The notes under the pieces are model-generated. The model had not been told where the DNA came from. It made no database searches and worked only from the letters and a program-made list of their open reading frames with translations. From NCBI GenBank assembly GCA_032622095.1, contig CP136069.1, positions 200,171,239 to 200,235,238 on the forward strand: a stretch of DNA of 64,000 bases. Reading direction: 5' to 3'. The DNA comes from Siphonodentalium dalli (Eukaryota; Mollusca; Scaphopoda; Gadilida; Siphonodentaliidae). Below, one piece after another: positions 24,184-35,394 of this stretch. Positions within the stretch are counted from its first letter, which is position 1, and every line of letters starts with the position of its first letter. A program made the translations under genes and the position numbers.

Positions 24184-25240
24184 TTTCTGGATGAGATGGC
24201 CATGTTATGCGGTCATATGAGCAAATTTGTTGTCATTTATAAGTTTCTAATTCGTTAATGTTTGTACCTCATGTTTTTGTCATTATTATTTGCATGTATT
24301 TTATATTATCCACAACTAATAAACAGTCATAAATGCAACCCAAACCTCCGTTCTTTCTCATAATCAAAAAAGGCAGAAAAAAAAACACCGAATCCAATCA
24401 AAATCAAACCAACTACATGTAGGAGAGGCCTAAGTAGTCATTAAGAGGATTATTCACACCTCTACCATAACCTACCGAAAACAATAGGTGTCTGCAAAAC
24501 GGGACGACCCCAGGAGGTTCTCGTGGTTTTGAGGAATAATGGGCGCTGTTGTCTAGTATCGGGTCCGGCAATACGTTTAGTGAACATTTGCGAGAAAGAT
24601 TCAGATAGGCGGTTGTTATACCAATCATGTATGAATAGAGTAGTATAGACTTTGTGAAGGTCGTATACCGTTAAGATATTCTCTTTTTTAAACAATGGAT
24701 CGGTATATGGCTCCTGTACTTTTTATTACACACAATTCGTATTGCCCTTTTTTGTAATAAAAAGACTCGTTTTACCTCGGGAACATGGCCCCATATTTGG
24801 ATTCCATATACCAAAGGACTTTGGATTAAAGCATAATATAACGTTTTAAGGGCACTTCCTGGGAAAAAGTGTTTGACTTTATTTATATGATATATGGCGT
24901 GCGCTAATTTGGAGCAGACTGATTATATGTGTTTTTTAAATGATAGAATTTCATCATATGTGAATCTTTATGAACAGAACATGGTGGAAATGGTCTACAA
25001 CGGGGTTTCGAGCGAATTTGACCCCATTCACAATACAAACCGACAACAAAAAGTAATGCATACATTGTAACGGTAAATTGAAGACGGATATGACTAGATG
25101 TCCAGTAACATTTCAACGAAGCTTTATTCATTCGTGTAATTCAATTAAAAACTCAAGGTATATTGGTTTGGAATATTTAACTAATGGAAATTCTCCCCTC
25201 CTCCAAGGTTGAAGGGAATTATATGAATATATGAGGGATA
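24184..25240. other. Intergenic stretch without recognised features
   Basis: AT-rich; short open frames only, none recognised. Confidence 0.4.
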
Positions 25241-25242
25241 TA

Positions 25243-25702
25243 TGTGACCCGCCATTTCAAATCCAGTCGTAAGTCGGCATTTTTTTTTACCCTGTGCCAA
25301 TGCATTCTCTTATATATGCGAGTCGACCATAGGTCGCCTCGCATATATAAGAGAATGCATTGGCCTAACAATTTTTTACAATTTTAATAATATTTTCTTG
25401 TATTCTTTAACAATTTTATAATTTTACCCATACAGAGCCCCAGCCAAACATGAGCAGACGACACTCTTCTATATGCTTCTATATATGTGTGGGGCTCCCT
25501 GCAGGGTAATGGATGTTTTTTATTTTATGTCCTAAAAATGTAAGAAACATTTATTTAAAAAAAATGATAAAAAATTGTTAGGCCAATCCATTCTCTTATA
25601 TATGCGAGGCGACATATGGTCGACTCGCATATATAAGAGAATGCATTGGCACAGGGTAAAAAAAATCCTGACTTAAGACTGGATTTGATATGGCGGGTCA
25701 CA
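25243..25702. mobile_element. TA-flanked TIR element (family B) with palindrome pair
   Basis: Same ends as 16810-17269 (TGTGACCCGCC / GGCGGGTCACA) with TA at 25241-25242 and 25703-25704. It has the same 460-bp length, but the interior spacer is in the opposite orientation. Palindromes lie at 25296-25364 and 25582-25650; the second has CCAATCCATT for CCAATGCATT. It abuts the C-terminal end of the DIRS-like recombinase fragment. Confidence 0.87.
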
Positions 25703-25704
25703 TA

Positions 25705-27060
25705 TAATGTATACAAAGTTGCAGCTGGTGTCCAATTAACTGTTTTTAAAATGGTATGCAGAGAGAAACCACTATTCAATCCGATCGAAGTTGTTTGCCC
25801 CTCGAATGGAATGTGCTTTGAAGATAAGAGCGTAACACCAGCATATGTCATCATAGAACGTATCCACCGATATACTGCTGCACATGAAACTTTCCGCAAC
25901 GTTTTAGCAGATAAGAGAAGGTATCTGTCTTTACTACAATCTTGCATGTGGGGAAGGTAATATTTTAATGACATCGCCGCACACAAGTCTTTGTCACTAA
26001 AGAACTGTAATCTACTGCATTTTGCGGTTTTGGTGGTCGTGATGTTTTAAAATGATGCGGAATATGACAAAGCAATCAACCCCAAGTCCATTGGAGATGA
26101 ACGATATGAATATTTTCTAATCTCTGTGATCGTTTTGCTGAAGTGTGCGTCAACAAACTTGCTAATGTCTAACTCAATTGTTGTAAAGTTAAACTATTAT
26201 GAGGTGTCATTAATATAGACATTTTGTCAGTAAAAGTGACACATCACAAACCCCATTGTATCTGGGTTTAAGTGGCTTGGGTAGGAAAATACCTTTCGTA
26301 AGCCGATCTACCAGAGAAGAGTTTCAAAAATCCCTCCCGTTAACAATAATAATTTCCTGTTGATAGCTTATTTATTACACTGTAAGATTTATTACACTGT
26401 AAGATTTACCTTGATGTGCCAAAGTTGACAAACTTGAATAATTGGCTCTGGTAGTCTCTTTCGTGTGAATGGACGATTATTCAACTCGATCGATCACATA
26501 TTCCGCTGCTTCCAAGATAACCCATATTGTGTATTGGTAGCTGGTTTCCACGAGTCAATGGTGTAGTTGATAGAGCGTTCTGATAGGCCAGATATTTCAC
26601 ATCTTTGTCGGATATTATGCAGGCGAGTAGCTGCATTTTGGGTAGCAGAGAGCGAACCACGTTCGACTATGGTTTTTGTACAGTGCTGTGATGTAAAAGA
26701 AACGGATCTGTCACACACATATTTAGTAAAACTGAGAAGAGACCTCATGATTATTCTGAGCGGTGGAACAGGATAAGATTTATATATTTTCCATTATTTA
26801 TTGAAAGCGTTAGTGCCAATTGCCTTATACTTGGAATTCAAAGAACAATACTGTTGCAGTTGAGTATTCAAATTGGTTGCAAACATATCAACGTTCGGTT
26901 GCCAATGTTGTATATGCCAACAAATTGCGTCAAAAACGAATCTATCTTATTTCCATTCCATATTGTAACAAAATCTTCAGCTTCATTTTGGGCTCCTTGT
27001 ATGTGAGACGCTGAGATCTGAATGTTTGCTATCCAGGGTCCGGATATTAATTTCTTCACT
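25705..27060 (-). pseudogene. DIRS/Ngaro-like retrotransposon remnant: RNase H tail and tyrosine recombinase
   Basis: Read on the minus strand from 27060. ISASHIQGAQNEAED matches the RNase H end (HIPG..N..AD), and YKSYPVPPLRIIMRSLL matches the Y.FPP..li.rvl segment of the linker. LSERSINYTIDSWKPATNTQ (about 26515-26580) is the N-terminal SAM-like domain of a tyrosine recombinase. LTLQQLS..LASLLTHTSAKR matches the catalytic box I region with its arginine. DLCAAMSLKYYL and VYRWIRSMMTYAGV precede FSLHTILKTVNWTP.TLYTLY, which corresponds to the box II end with W and the Y nucleophile. The HSTR-like HxxR block is replaced by unrelated residues, and several stops and frameshifts occur. Reverse transcriptase is absent; repeat X adjoins near 27105. 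Confidence 0.8.
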
Positions 27061-27104
27061 CAAACGGTGAATCTCAAATATGGACAACCCGAATTATTTA
27101 TGTA

Positions 27105-27880
27105 GACGACTGCGGTCTCGTTATCTGATTTCATGTGAATATTATGAAACTATGTGCCAGCATACGACCGGAACAATCCAAATTGAACTGCGTTGACTTC
27201 AATACAATTTTTATGACTGAATCGGTCGGCCTTTAACAAAAGACCATTAACTGACGAGATTCCGCTAGTGGCTTCCCATCCTTGAAAGGATGTGGTACAG
27301 TAATGCCCTAATTAATCGACTCCTTTAACCACAGCAGAATTATGGGTAACTTTTCAGGATTTAGTCGCCCGAGAGCTTTCCGATGAATGGCAACAAGCCA
27401 TATTTCCGACTAAATCCTGAAAAGTTACCCATAATTCTGATGTGGTCAAAGGAGTCGATTAATTAGGGCATTACCGTAGTTGTCAATTAATCATGTAGGC
27501 AAGTGCTGTCGTGTTATTTGATTGTATGTGAACATTCTGGAAACGGGGGTGCCAGCATATAAATTGAACAAACCTAATTGAACTGCCTTGTGTTCAAGAA
27601 AATGTATAAGACTGAATCGGTCGACATTTGACCAACGACAATTAGCAGAAGAAATCCGTCAGTGGCTCCCCATCCTTGTGTGGATGTGTTAGTTGTCAAT
27701 GTGGCTGATATTTTATTGAAACGAATAGTTCGTCCATTCATTATAATAATGTTATCCACCATTTCACTTCGGCAATTAATTACCTCGCACGAGAGGTACG
27801 TAAACAGTCATAATATTGATGATATAACATTAGTGTTCGACGTGTGTCGTGATCGAGGTGCCAATAATAAAATTGACTGA
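27105..27880 (+). repeat. Repeat X, inverted copy of repeat Y
   Basis: Matches the reverse complement of 31345-32470. It consists of two related tandem halves (about 27105-27295 and 27480-27690), each with TGACTGAATCGGTCG and CCCATCCTTG, plus a unique tail that includes an open frame shared by both copies. It carries a small TA-flanked element (27298-27477) absent from Y, and lacks the TTAA-targeted MITE present in Y. Confidence 0.82.
27298..27477. mobile_element. 180-bp foldback MITE with TA target duplication
   Basis: Inverted arms about 67 bp long (from AGTAATGCCCTAATTAATCG at the left to CGATTAATTAGGGCATTACC at the right) flank a 40-bp centre. TA lies on each side (27296-27297, 27478-27479). 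The homologous position in repeat Y lacks the element and reads GTGGTCGTTGTC, which acts as an empty site and confirms insertion. Tc1/mariner-type targeting is inferred from TA. Confidence 0.88.
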
Positions 27881-28262
27881 GATTGATTGCTCGTGATGCA
27901 GCAGTATAGTAACCAATTAACTTTGACGTGTCTATTATTTTTTGCTTTCGGTTTCTGGCAAATGTCTTCGATTTGTCAATGATATGTTGGCTTTTCTCAT
28001 TGGACAAGAAGAGCTTGCACGGAATTTGAGTCAAAAATGTTTTCCCCAATTAATACGGAAACATAATTCCTGCAAGATATGAATAAAACATATTGTGTTT
28101 TATAAACAAATTGATTCTGTGCTAAAAGCCACAAGAAAATCGTCGATACAACAAAAAGACTAGATACCACATGAAGGTAAATGAGAAGAATCAGGCTTCA
28201 ATATTATCGTAAAAACTCGCAGAGCGGAGGACAAAACGAAATAGTAATACTGTACAGTTTAT
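27881..28262. other. Short intergenic stretch without recognised features
   Basis: No gene or repeat end supported between repeat X and the next MITE. Confidence 0.4.
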
Positions 28263-28266
28263 TTAA

Positions 28267-28660
28267 CCCTTTACCCAACAAACCGGCCAAAACCGGCCAA
28301 ATAAAGCTTCAACAGCCTAAAATATCTTCGGTCTGTCTCAATAGAACCATACAAATATGGATATCATTGGAACCGGCTCCTTGACCACATTGTGATAGTT
28401 ACAGTTATGCCCTGTGCCAATGCATTCTCTTATATATGCGAGTCGACCATAGGTCGCCTCGCATATATAAGAGAATGCATTGGCCTAAAAAAAATCTTTT
28501 TTTAACACTTTTTACCATTTTTTCTTACATTCTTTAACAATTTTATATAATTTTTAATGTGTTAAGCCAATGCATTCTCTTATATATGCGAGGCGACCTA
28601 TGGTCGACTCGCATATATAAGAGAATGCATTGGCACAGGGCCATTCTGTTGGGTAAAGGG
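28267..28660. mobile_element. piggyBac-like MITE (family A) with palindrome pair, inverted orientation
   Basis: TTAA at 28263-28266 and 28661-28664; ends CCCTTTACCCAACA / TGTTGGGTAAAGGG. The element is the reverse complement of the copy at 10450, so its long arm is at the left. Palindromes lie at 28416-28484 and 28566-28634. Confidence 0.88.
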
Positions 28661-28664
28661 TTAA

Positions 28665-29150
28665 TAGAGGACAGAAGAACTTAAGATATTTCCAGTCTTC
28701 GTGGATTCGTAAGCTAAAGTACGTTTTTTAAAGATAAACAGATGTAAAGAATTCATCTTTACGTATGCCCTCCACTATGTATTGTTTCTTGTTTGAAATG
28801 CATATACAAATTTATTGAGATGTTGCAGGTTGAAATATGTCTATGGCCACCATTTTCTTTTGGCCGTAAAATGATATTGGAGATAAATTCCGGTGTTTCA
28901 CACTCAACTATGACACCACTATTAAACATAATCATTAAATTTCATTTTGTAAAATTTTAGATTCATATTATTCAACTGAATATGTTTAAGACTGACACGG
29001 TGTCGTATAAAATTTTGTATCCTTTAAATGTCTCCACAATCCATTAATCAGAGGTAACTGTATACCGCGCCCAATTTCTCAAACAAAGAGCAGTAACGTT
29101 GTCACTTCTACAAACATATTGGCAATATATAATGATGTATTGGTACTCAC
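28665..29150. other. Flank of a possible minus-strand gene
   Basis: Nothing recognised; would be intron or 3' flank if the exon at 29151-29353 is real. Confidence 0.3.
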
Positions 29151-29353
29151 CACTGACGTTTTGTCCGTTACTTGGTGCCCCGTCGATTGTTGTGTGGGTA
29201 TTGTGGCTTCCATTGTGGAATGAACTTTTTGAACTGCGTGGTGTCCACTGCCCAGTATTGGTCTGGCTGTTATACAAATATTCACAGTGACCTTCACCCT
29301 GTGTTTTCTTGTAGCAATAACTTGGCATGTATCGTTTGGAGCAACCTGACTTG
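29151..29353 (-). CDS. Possible internal exon of an unrecognised gene
   Basis: On the minus strand the acceptor TTTCTTATTTTATTTTAG ends at 29354 and a strong donor CAGTG|GTGAGTA follows 29151. Together they bound 203 bp that is open in two frames. The frame giving APNDTCQVIATRKHRVKV and ILGSGHHAVQKVHST ends in phase 0 at the donor. The other gives YMPSYCYKKTQGEGHCEY. Upstream on the same strand, 29533-29808 is also open (SGPPAANCIVDTNPTRL) and may belong to the same gene. No family was recognised. Confidence 0.35.
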
Positions 29354-31344
29354 CTAAAATAAAATAAGAAAGTTGAAAAAAGAGTTATCGTTAGAGAACA
29401 ACTCCCTGTGTCCATTCCCAAAAAAACTTTCCCTGTAAAGCCGGTTATTCAGTAGCAACACTTTCATTGTCTTCTTGTTTTTCATATTAAGCTGTCGCAT
29501 CATTTTGACACTTGCCGTCATAGCCCCGGCATTTAATTTCTGTACGTGTTGATCAAGTCTTGAGACTTAAGTGCGGAACAACGTAATAGACCCCATGCTT
29601 CAGTGTCAACTCTAGATGCTCCAATTTCTAGTCCATATGGGATTGGATGGCTTTCCATCAGCACGTCTACCTTTTCTTGGTTCAGTCTTGTAGGATTAGT
29701 GTCGACGATGCAGTTTGCAGCAGGTGGTCCTGATGGTCCAGTCTGTCCAAAAACTGACCTCATGCCAGACAAACTACATGTATTACAGGCTTGGATAATA
29801 ACAAACATGTGATCATTTGTGAGACTTTTTTTTTCATCACTATAAAATGTAAAACAAAAAAAGTTTTTAATATTTTTATTTTGTTAAATTGAGCAAGGAG
29901 TTCAATCTAAAAAAAAAAAAATTTAAATCTATTTTTTTTTCTCAAATACGGGTCGTAACATGAAGGCTTTTCAGCTCTCATTATTGCTCTATTCATGTAG
30001 TAGATTGCCAGGGCGAGATAAATTGAGTTGGTTGCATCCAATTTTGGGATGAAATTGATGTAAACATTATCACGATGAACCAAATTTCGCTGAGTGTTTA
30101 ATTAAGAAACAATAAAATCACAATTTTAGTACGTGCAGGCTGATTTTTATTTTGTTCGGTCTAAAGAAATACCGGAAACAATTTGCGAGATACATGCCCA
30201 ATGGTCAGGAATATGATCGTGGGTTTGTCGTGGGTTTGGGACGGTTCGGCACAGGGAAGATTCTGACGTGTTTATTTTTTGGTCCAGGGAAGATGCGGCA
30301 GGGAGGATACGGCCCTTATTTAATCCGAGTAAATATGTGGCGTGGGTGTTAATTGGGTGGCCTTTTATGTTGCTTGCGGGTTTTCATTGCCTTTAATTTG
30401 CGACCGGTCTGTCGACAATGGAGATTATATTTGTACTTAACGTTTTATTGGAAACAATATTAACGGATATATACATAATAGTAATAAAACACATCAACAA
30501 ATTCAAATAATGATACGGAAAAATACATTTTACATGATAAAACAATTGAGCGTAACACAACATGATTGGTCGCTGAAGGTCGAAGCGAGGGAATCGATTC
30601 CAGTGATGGTTGTTTTCATGGCCAATAAGACCCATTGAAATATATATATATACCTTTATTTCCTCCGCAACGGAGAGTTTAACATTATACATCATACACA
30701 AGTTTAGAGTTTCAACATATTGGTGACAAAAATAAACATCAATTTATCACATGGTTTTATACACAAAATATGCGCAATACAAATTCAATGATATATGTGC
30801 ATTGCAACTGTTGGCCTCGTGTATTTATGATTTCGCGGAACACTTCAACTGGATAATTAAACGAGTATCTGTCTGATGGAGAATGACGGAGTTGTCTGCG
30901 ATATAGCTTTATTTGCGTTATAGAGTTATTGAGTTATTATCACGTTTAGTTAGATGCCACTCCGACTAAATACAAATTATTCATGTATATCTTGTTTTCT
31001 GTCTTCGATCAGAGCGGTTCGTGAGCTGTTTATATGTGATCCATTTAGTCCACAGATTCTAGCCGCATCAGATCGCGAATGGGTGGCAGGATACATGCAA
31101 GAAATATCATCAACTGATCTATGGGGTTCAAGTTGTCAATATATAAGAAACATGGTATACCGAAATCCTCTATGACGTTGAACCATATTTCGATTATTGT
31201 TTCGGCTCAGGCGGGACATAAGAGAATTGCTTGCTCGATTTCGTTTTCAAAACGTTTATGACATATCTGACACTTCCCGTGTACTGGGGACAAGGCCCGG
31301 GCCAGGATTTTGGCTATTTCTAGAAATTCAAGCTTATGTTGAGG
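29354..31344. other. Intergenic or intronic stretch, mostly featureless
   Basis: Contains the minus-strand open frame 29533-29808 (possible exon) and T/A-rich runs at 29880-29942. Other frames such as 30954-31175 have no recognised domain. No mobile-element ends were identified. Confidence 0.35.
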
Positions 31345-32470
31345 ATAGCTCAATTTTATTATTGGCACCTTGAACACGATACACATCGAACACTAATGTT
31401 ATATCATCAATATTATGACTGTTCACGTACCTCTCGTGCGAGGTAATTAATTGACGAAGTGAAATGGTGGATAACATTATTATAATGAATGGACGATCTA
31501 TTCGTTTCAATAAAATATCAGCCACATTGACAACTAACACATCCACACAAGGATGGGGAGCCACTGACGGATTTCTTCTGCTAATTGTCGTTGGTCAAAT
31601 GTCGCCCGATTCAGTCATATACATTTTCTTGAACACAAGGCAGTTCAATTAGGTTTGTTCCATTTATATGCTGGCACCCCGTTTCCAGAATGTTCACATA
31701 CAATCAAATAACAAGACAATACTTGCTTACATATGTATTGACAACGACCACATTATTTCAAGGATGGGGAGCCAGTAATGGAATCTCGTCAGTTAATGGT
31801 CTTTTGCTAAAGATTCGGGCGGCGTTGGCTGTGGGTATGCTGTCAAGATATTCAGCTCCGTCAAAAACCGCCATAAACAGAAAGAATAGCAAAATATAGA
31901 CATACCTTGTTCTTGTACCAATCAGAAATATGGCATAAGCAGTGTCAAATGTTTTTCCTTTGTTATGTAAACAAAAGAAAAAACGTTACATAACCTGGCT
32001 TTTGTTTAGATTCGGATATGGTAAACACAAAGAGCGTCATTTGTTACTGTTTTCCTTATATGAAAATAATAAAGAGCGTTTTTATCATTTGTGTGTGATT
32101 AACCAATAGAATTGCGCTGTTATGTAAACAGAAGCAAGACTTCTGTAACACGAGCAGGTTCTTGTTTACGGACACCATCGTACGTATTGACGACAATATA
32201 CTATTTACGCGCTGATTATGTTTGGCATATGGACAAAACTATATATATTTTAATATTCCTTCTGTTGATGGAGATTTGATCAAATATGAATATTTCTGCA
32301 ACCAACGCCACCCGTGCATTTAAAGGCCGACCGATTCAGTCATATAAATTGTATTGAAGTCAACGCAGTGCAATTGTGATTGTTCAATTCGTATACTGGC
32401 ATCCAGTTTCATCATATTCACATGAAATCAGATAACGAGACCGCAGTTGTCTACATACAATGTTAGCCTA
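31345..32470 (-). repeat. Repeat Y, inverted copy of repeat X
   Basis: The reverse complement of 27105-27880 with a few percent divergence, separated from it by about 3.5 kb. It lacks the 180-bp TA element found in X and carries instead a 509-bp TTAA-targeted MITE (31811-32319), with X providing the uninterrupted target. The shared open frame at 31334-31564 reads the same way as that at 27662-27880 in X but has no recognised domain. Confidence 0.82.
31811..32319. mobile_element. TTAA-targeted MITE (family D) within repeat Y
   Basis: Homologous to 15450-15907. TTAA follows at 32320-32323 and the left target reads CTAA (31807-31810). The empty site in repeat X reads TTTTGTTAAAGGCC on the complementary strand, so the target was TTAA. 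Inverted ends share GGCGTTGG / CCAACGCC. Non-coding. Confidence 0.8.
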
Positions 32471-32632
32471 ATTAATGCTGTCCAGGGTATGCAGATCCAG
32501 CATCCCGTATACACCATAATAGACCCGAAACCGGCTTCTATAAAAAGGGAAATTCCTAGTCTCAAGTATGGGTGTCAGTATATGGTTGTTTCATCTGCTG
32601 ATGGTGTAGAAAAATAAAAATAAATTATTTAA

Positions 32633-33216
32633 AGGGGTACTGTACGCCAAATGTTGTTGTTGGTTTCTATAGTCTCCGAGTCGGAGAATAAGGTAACCAT
32701 TTTTTCATTATTTGAAAGTCTGTTGAGTACGAAGTAGTGTTACGGATGACAAATTTACCGGAAAGCAAAAATACAAATTGTCGTTGTCGAGTAATATTTG
32801 TACAGTTTTCAACCAAATGAATCAAATAAAAGTTATATTATAGGCATACTAGTCCCATATAATCATTTAAGTTATTGTATTGTCGCTAGTCAGTGAGTGG
32901 CTTGAGTGTTCTCCCCGTATCATCATAATATTTTTAAGCGATCGTGTGTGCGATCGGTTTAACAAGCCAGTATCCCTCAATTACTTTTTTTGATTACGGT
33001 AATTCGTAATTTAATTGACGCCATTTTATGGCTCCAGTCATAAATTCAATTTATATCAAATTATTAACTTTTAAATTATTAAATTTTAAGATAGCCTATT
33101 AACCTGAGCGTTTACAGAATACATCTTCGACTCAAATTACTTATGTTTCTATATATTATCGATATTAGATCGTTGTTGTCACCGGAAATTTAATGAAAAT
33201 GGCGTACAGTACCCCT
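32633..33216. mobile_element. TTAA-flanked MITE with AGGGGTACTG ends
   Basis: TTAA at 32629-32632 and 33217-33220 flanks perfect 17-bp inverted ends AGGGGTACTGTACGCCA / TGGCGTACAGTACCCCT. The interior is AT-rich and non-coding. TTAA duplication suggests a piggyBac-type transposase, different from the families ending CCCTTT. Confidence 0.85.
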
Positions 33217-33220
33217 TTAA

Positions 33221-33791
33221 GATTTTATGAATAAATTATAATTACCTGATATGTCCATATTGATAACGTAACTTCAGCTTACCGGATTTACTATGCGCGG
33301 TTCGTTCCGCGTTTCCGTTCCGTGTTTTTGAAAAACCGGAAGCACACAGTATATACGCAATTGATCGATATTTCGTTTCTAAAATCTCCGCAACGTGCAT
33401 CTGTCGGATATGAATTAATTTCAATGGTTATTCTGTTACCAGGTCCCGTGTCGATAACATCAATCAACGAATCATATTAGTGGGTGTGTATGCAAATAAA
33501 TGAAAATTAGATCTTCTGATGGAAGTTCGCTCAACATCATACTCCCAGAGCCAGCCCACATAATGGAATAATGGTCCCTGTGCGGTACTCTATCAAGATT
33601 TTTATTTTCATTGTCCACCGAGGCGCGGTCTTAACAAATCAAATATTAATTCACTACAAAACATCAGACGGTGAGTCAGGAAACGCTAGGTGGTTACGGG
33701 AGGTAAATAAATGATGCTGAACCTGACACTGTACGACAGTAGTTTCCTCTTTTCCAGTTTGATGACTTGTGATTCACATCGCAAAAACAAA
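33221..33791. other. Upstream region of the channel gene
   Basis: No separate gene. In-frame ATGs at 33711 and 33714 would add 27 residues to the channel protein but place the signal peptide too far from the N-terminus. Promoter not identified. Confidence 0.35.
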
Positions 33792-35096
33792 ATGGAACGC
33801 GTACCATCCACGACACGTTACGCGTTACTGTTACCAATCATGTTCCTGTTATGTGTGGCGTCGTCGGAAAATACGACACCAGCCTTACAGAACATGACTG
33901 TGGAGACTGATTCGCACATACCGGAGTTTTTTCCTGGTATGAGAGACATGTCAGAAAAGGACTTGGACGCAAGAATGAATGCCATCGATCCTATGAATAT
34001 TACCATTGCGGAAACGCGACTAGTTAATTCGCTTTTGACTGGATATAACAGATATGTTGAGCCACCAGTGAACACAGTACCAACGATTATATACACATAC
34101 ATTTTCAATGTCTTGGGACTGGAGTCACATTCTCAAATCTTAACGCTATTCGCAACGTTGGCTTTCGTCATTCCAGACGCTCGACTCAAATGGAACAGCG
34201 GTCAGCATGCTGGCATTCATAGGACTTTCGTTGCCTGTGATAAAATATGGCTTCCGCCGTTTGTTCACGTAGGAGGTAGCAGGGTGGACAAACTGGCCTT
34301 CGATGAAATGACATGCGTGATAATGTCTAATGGATACGTACTTTGGATTGTATCGGACGTGTTTTCATTTCCGTGTAATCTGGATGCATCTTTGTATCCA
34401 TTTGACAACCAAATTTGCCAGATGAGCTTCACATATTCTACCGGGGCAACTCCTACTATGAACTTTACTTGTGCTGAAAGTACAAATAGTGTCGACTATC
34501 TTGTCCCAAACTCAGAATGGAGCATGAAAGCCTCCAAGTGCACATTTAGATCTCAAAAGGGATTCGCCGTAGCCGTCAGCTTGAACAGAAAACCCTTATT
34601 CCACATCGTAAACCTTCTCTTACCAATTGCCTGTCTCAGTCTGATGAACAGTTTCACCTTTCTGTTACCTGTCGAAGCCGGCGAACGAATATCATTCTGC
34701 GTCACGGTTTTTCTGGCTTTCACCGTTTTCATAAGCTACGTCAGCACGACTGTGCCAATAAGTTCGGAAAATGTTCCGTATTTATCTTACGTTCTTGCCT
34801 CGCAAGCGATAATCAGTATAGCCACATTGTTCAGCAACGTTGTTCTGGTTAGGTTACACCACCTCTCAGATCCGTTGCCCAAAATGACTTCATCAACATC
34901 ATTTGGCAAAGAGATTTGTTCATCCGAGAATTCACCATCCTCAAATGGTTGTCAGGGCGACAGGGGAGAACCGGAAATTGCGGAGCCTGTGCTTGTATCT
35001 CGGAACGGATTTAAAGTTGACACCATTTGTTTCGTTGTGTCTATTTGTGTCTCCATACTGCCGTTTGCCGTATACATTGTTCTCGTATTTGATTGA
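33792..35096 (+). CDS. Cys-loop ligand-gated channel subunit, nicotinic acetylcholine receptor-like
   Basis: A 434-residue, intronless, intact subunit of a pentameric ligand-gated channel. Its first 25 residues (MERVPS..LLLPIMFLLCVASS) form a signal peptide, which is why this ATG was preferred to the one 81 bases upstream. The extracellular domain contains WLPPFVHVGG and the diagnostic Cys-loop CNLDASLYPFDNQIC (C195-C209 with 13 residues between). Four membrane segments follow: M1 about 268-291, M2 about 298-320 after the pre-M2 GER that goes with cation selectivity, M3 about 327-353 and M4 about 409-433. The M3-M4 loop is only about 55 residues, shorter than in typical neuronal subunits. The loop-C region has a single Cys (ASKCTF) and no adjacent pair, so it is a non-alpha type. 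Lophotrochozoans have large families of such subunits. Ligand unknown. Confidence 0.88.
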   Translation: MERVPSTTRYALLLPIMFLLCVASSENTTPALQNMTVETDSHIPEFFPGMRDMSEKDLDARMNAIDPMNITIAETRLVNSLLTGYNRYVEPPVNTVPTIIYTYIFNVLGLESHSQILTLFATLAFVIPDARLKWNSGQHAGIHRTFVACDKIWLPPFVHVGGSRVDKLAFDEMTCVIMSNGYVLWIVSDVFSFPCNLDASLYPFDNQICQMSFTYSTGATPTMNFTCAESTNSVDYLVPNSEWSMKASKCTFRSQKGFAVAVSLNRKPLFHIVNLLLPIACLSLMNSFTFLLPVEAGERISFCVTVFLAFTVFISYVSTTVPISSENVPYLSYVLASQAIISIATLFSNVVLVRLHHLSDPLPKMTSSTSFGKEICSSENSPSSNGCQGDRGEPEIAEPVLVSRNGFKVDTICFVVSICVSILPFAVYIVLVFD

Positions 35097-35379
35097 CGAC
35101 GGAGACTTAAAGTGACGTGGAACTCTTTGCTGTTATGATCCACTGAAATAGAGAATATATTTATCTCAAATGTGTGCAAAACATTATTGGAATCATGGCC
35201 GTTTCTTTATCGTCGATAAATTCGTCTGGAACTAAGAATTACATGTAAATATTTACATTAGTCCGCTGATTAAACGTTGTATGTTCTGAAATTGTATGTG
35301 CGGGTGGCTTTTTGGTAAAAACAGTAGTTGAACGCCGTAGGGTAAAAATAACGGAAGTCGGTTTTTGAGCACCTCTATA
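35097..35379. other. 3' flank of the channel gene with one unit of a dispersed repeat
   Basis: About 35107-35160 is a diverged single unit of the 55-bp repeat amplified at 14884-15107 (CTTAAAGTGACGTGGAAC, GAAATAGAGAATA). No clear polyadenylation signal was identified. Confidence 0.45.
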
Positions 35380-35394
35380 CACTACTGCACAATA

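Noticed and set aside
33818-34108. 96-codon minus-strand frame inside the channel gene
   Set aside because: Shadow frame antisense to a well-supported coding sequence.
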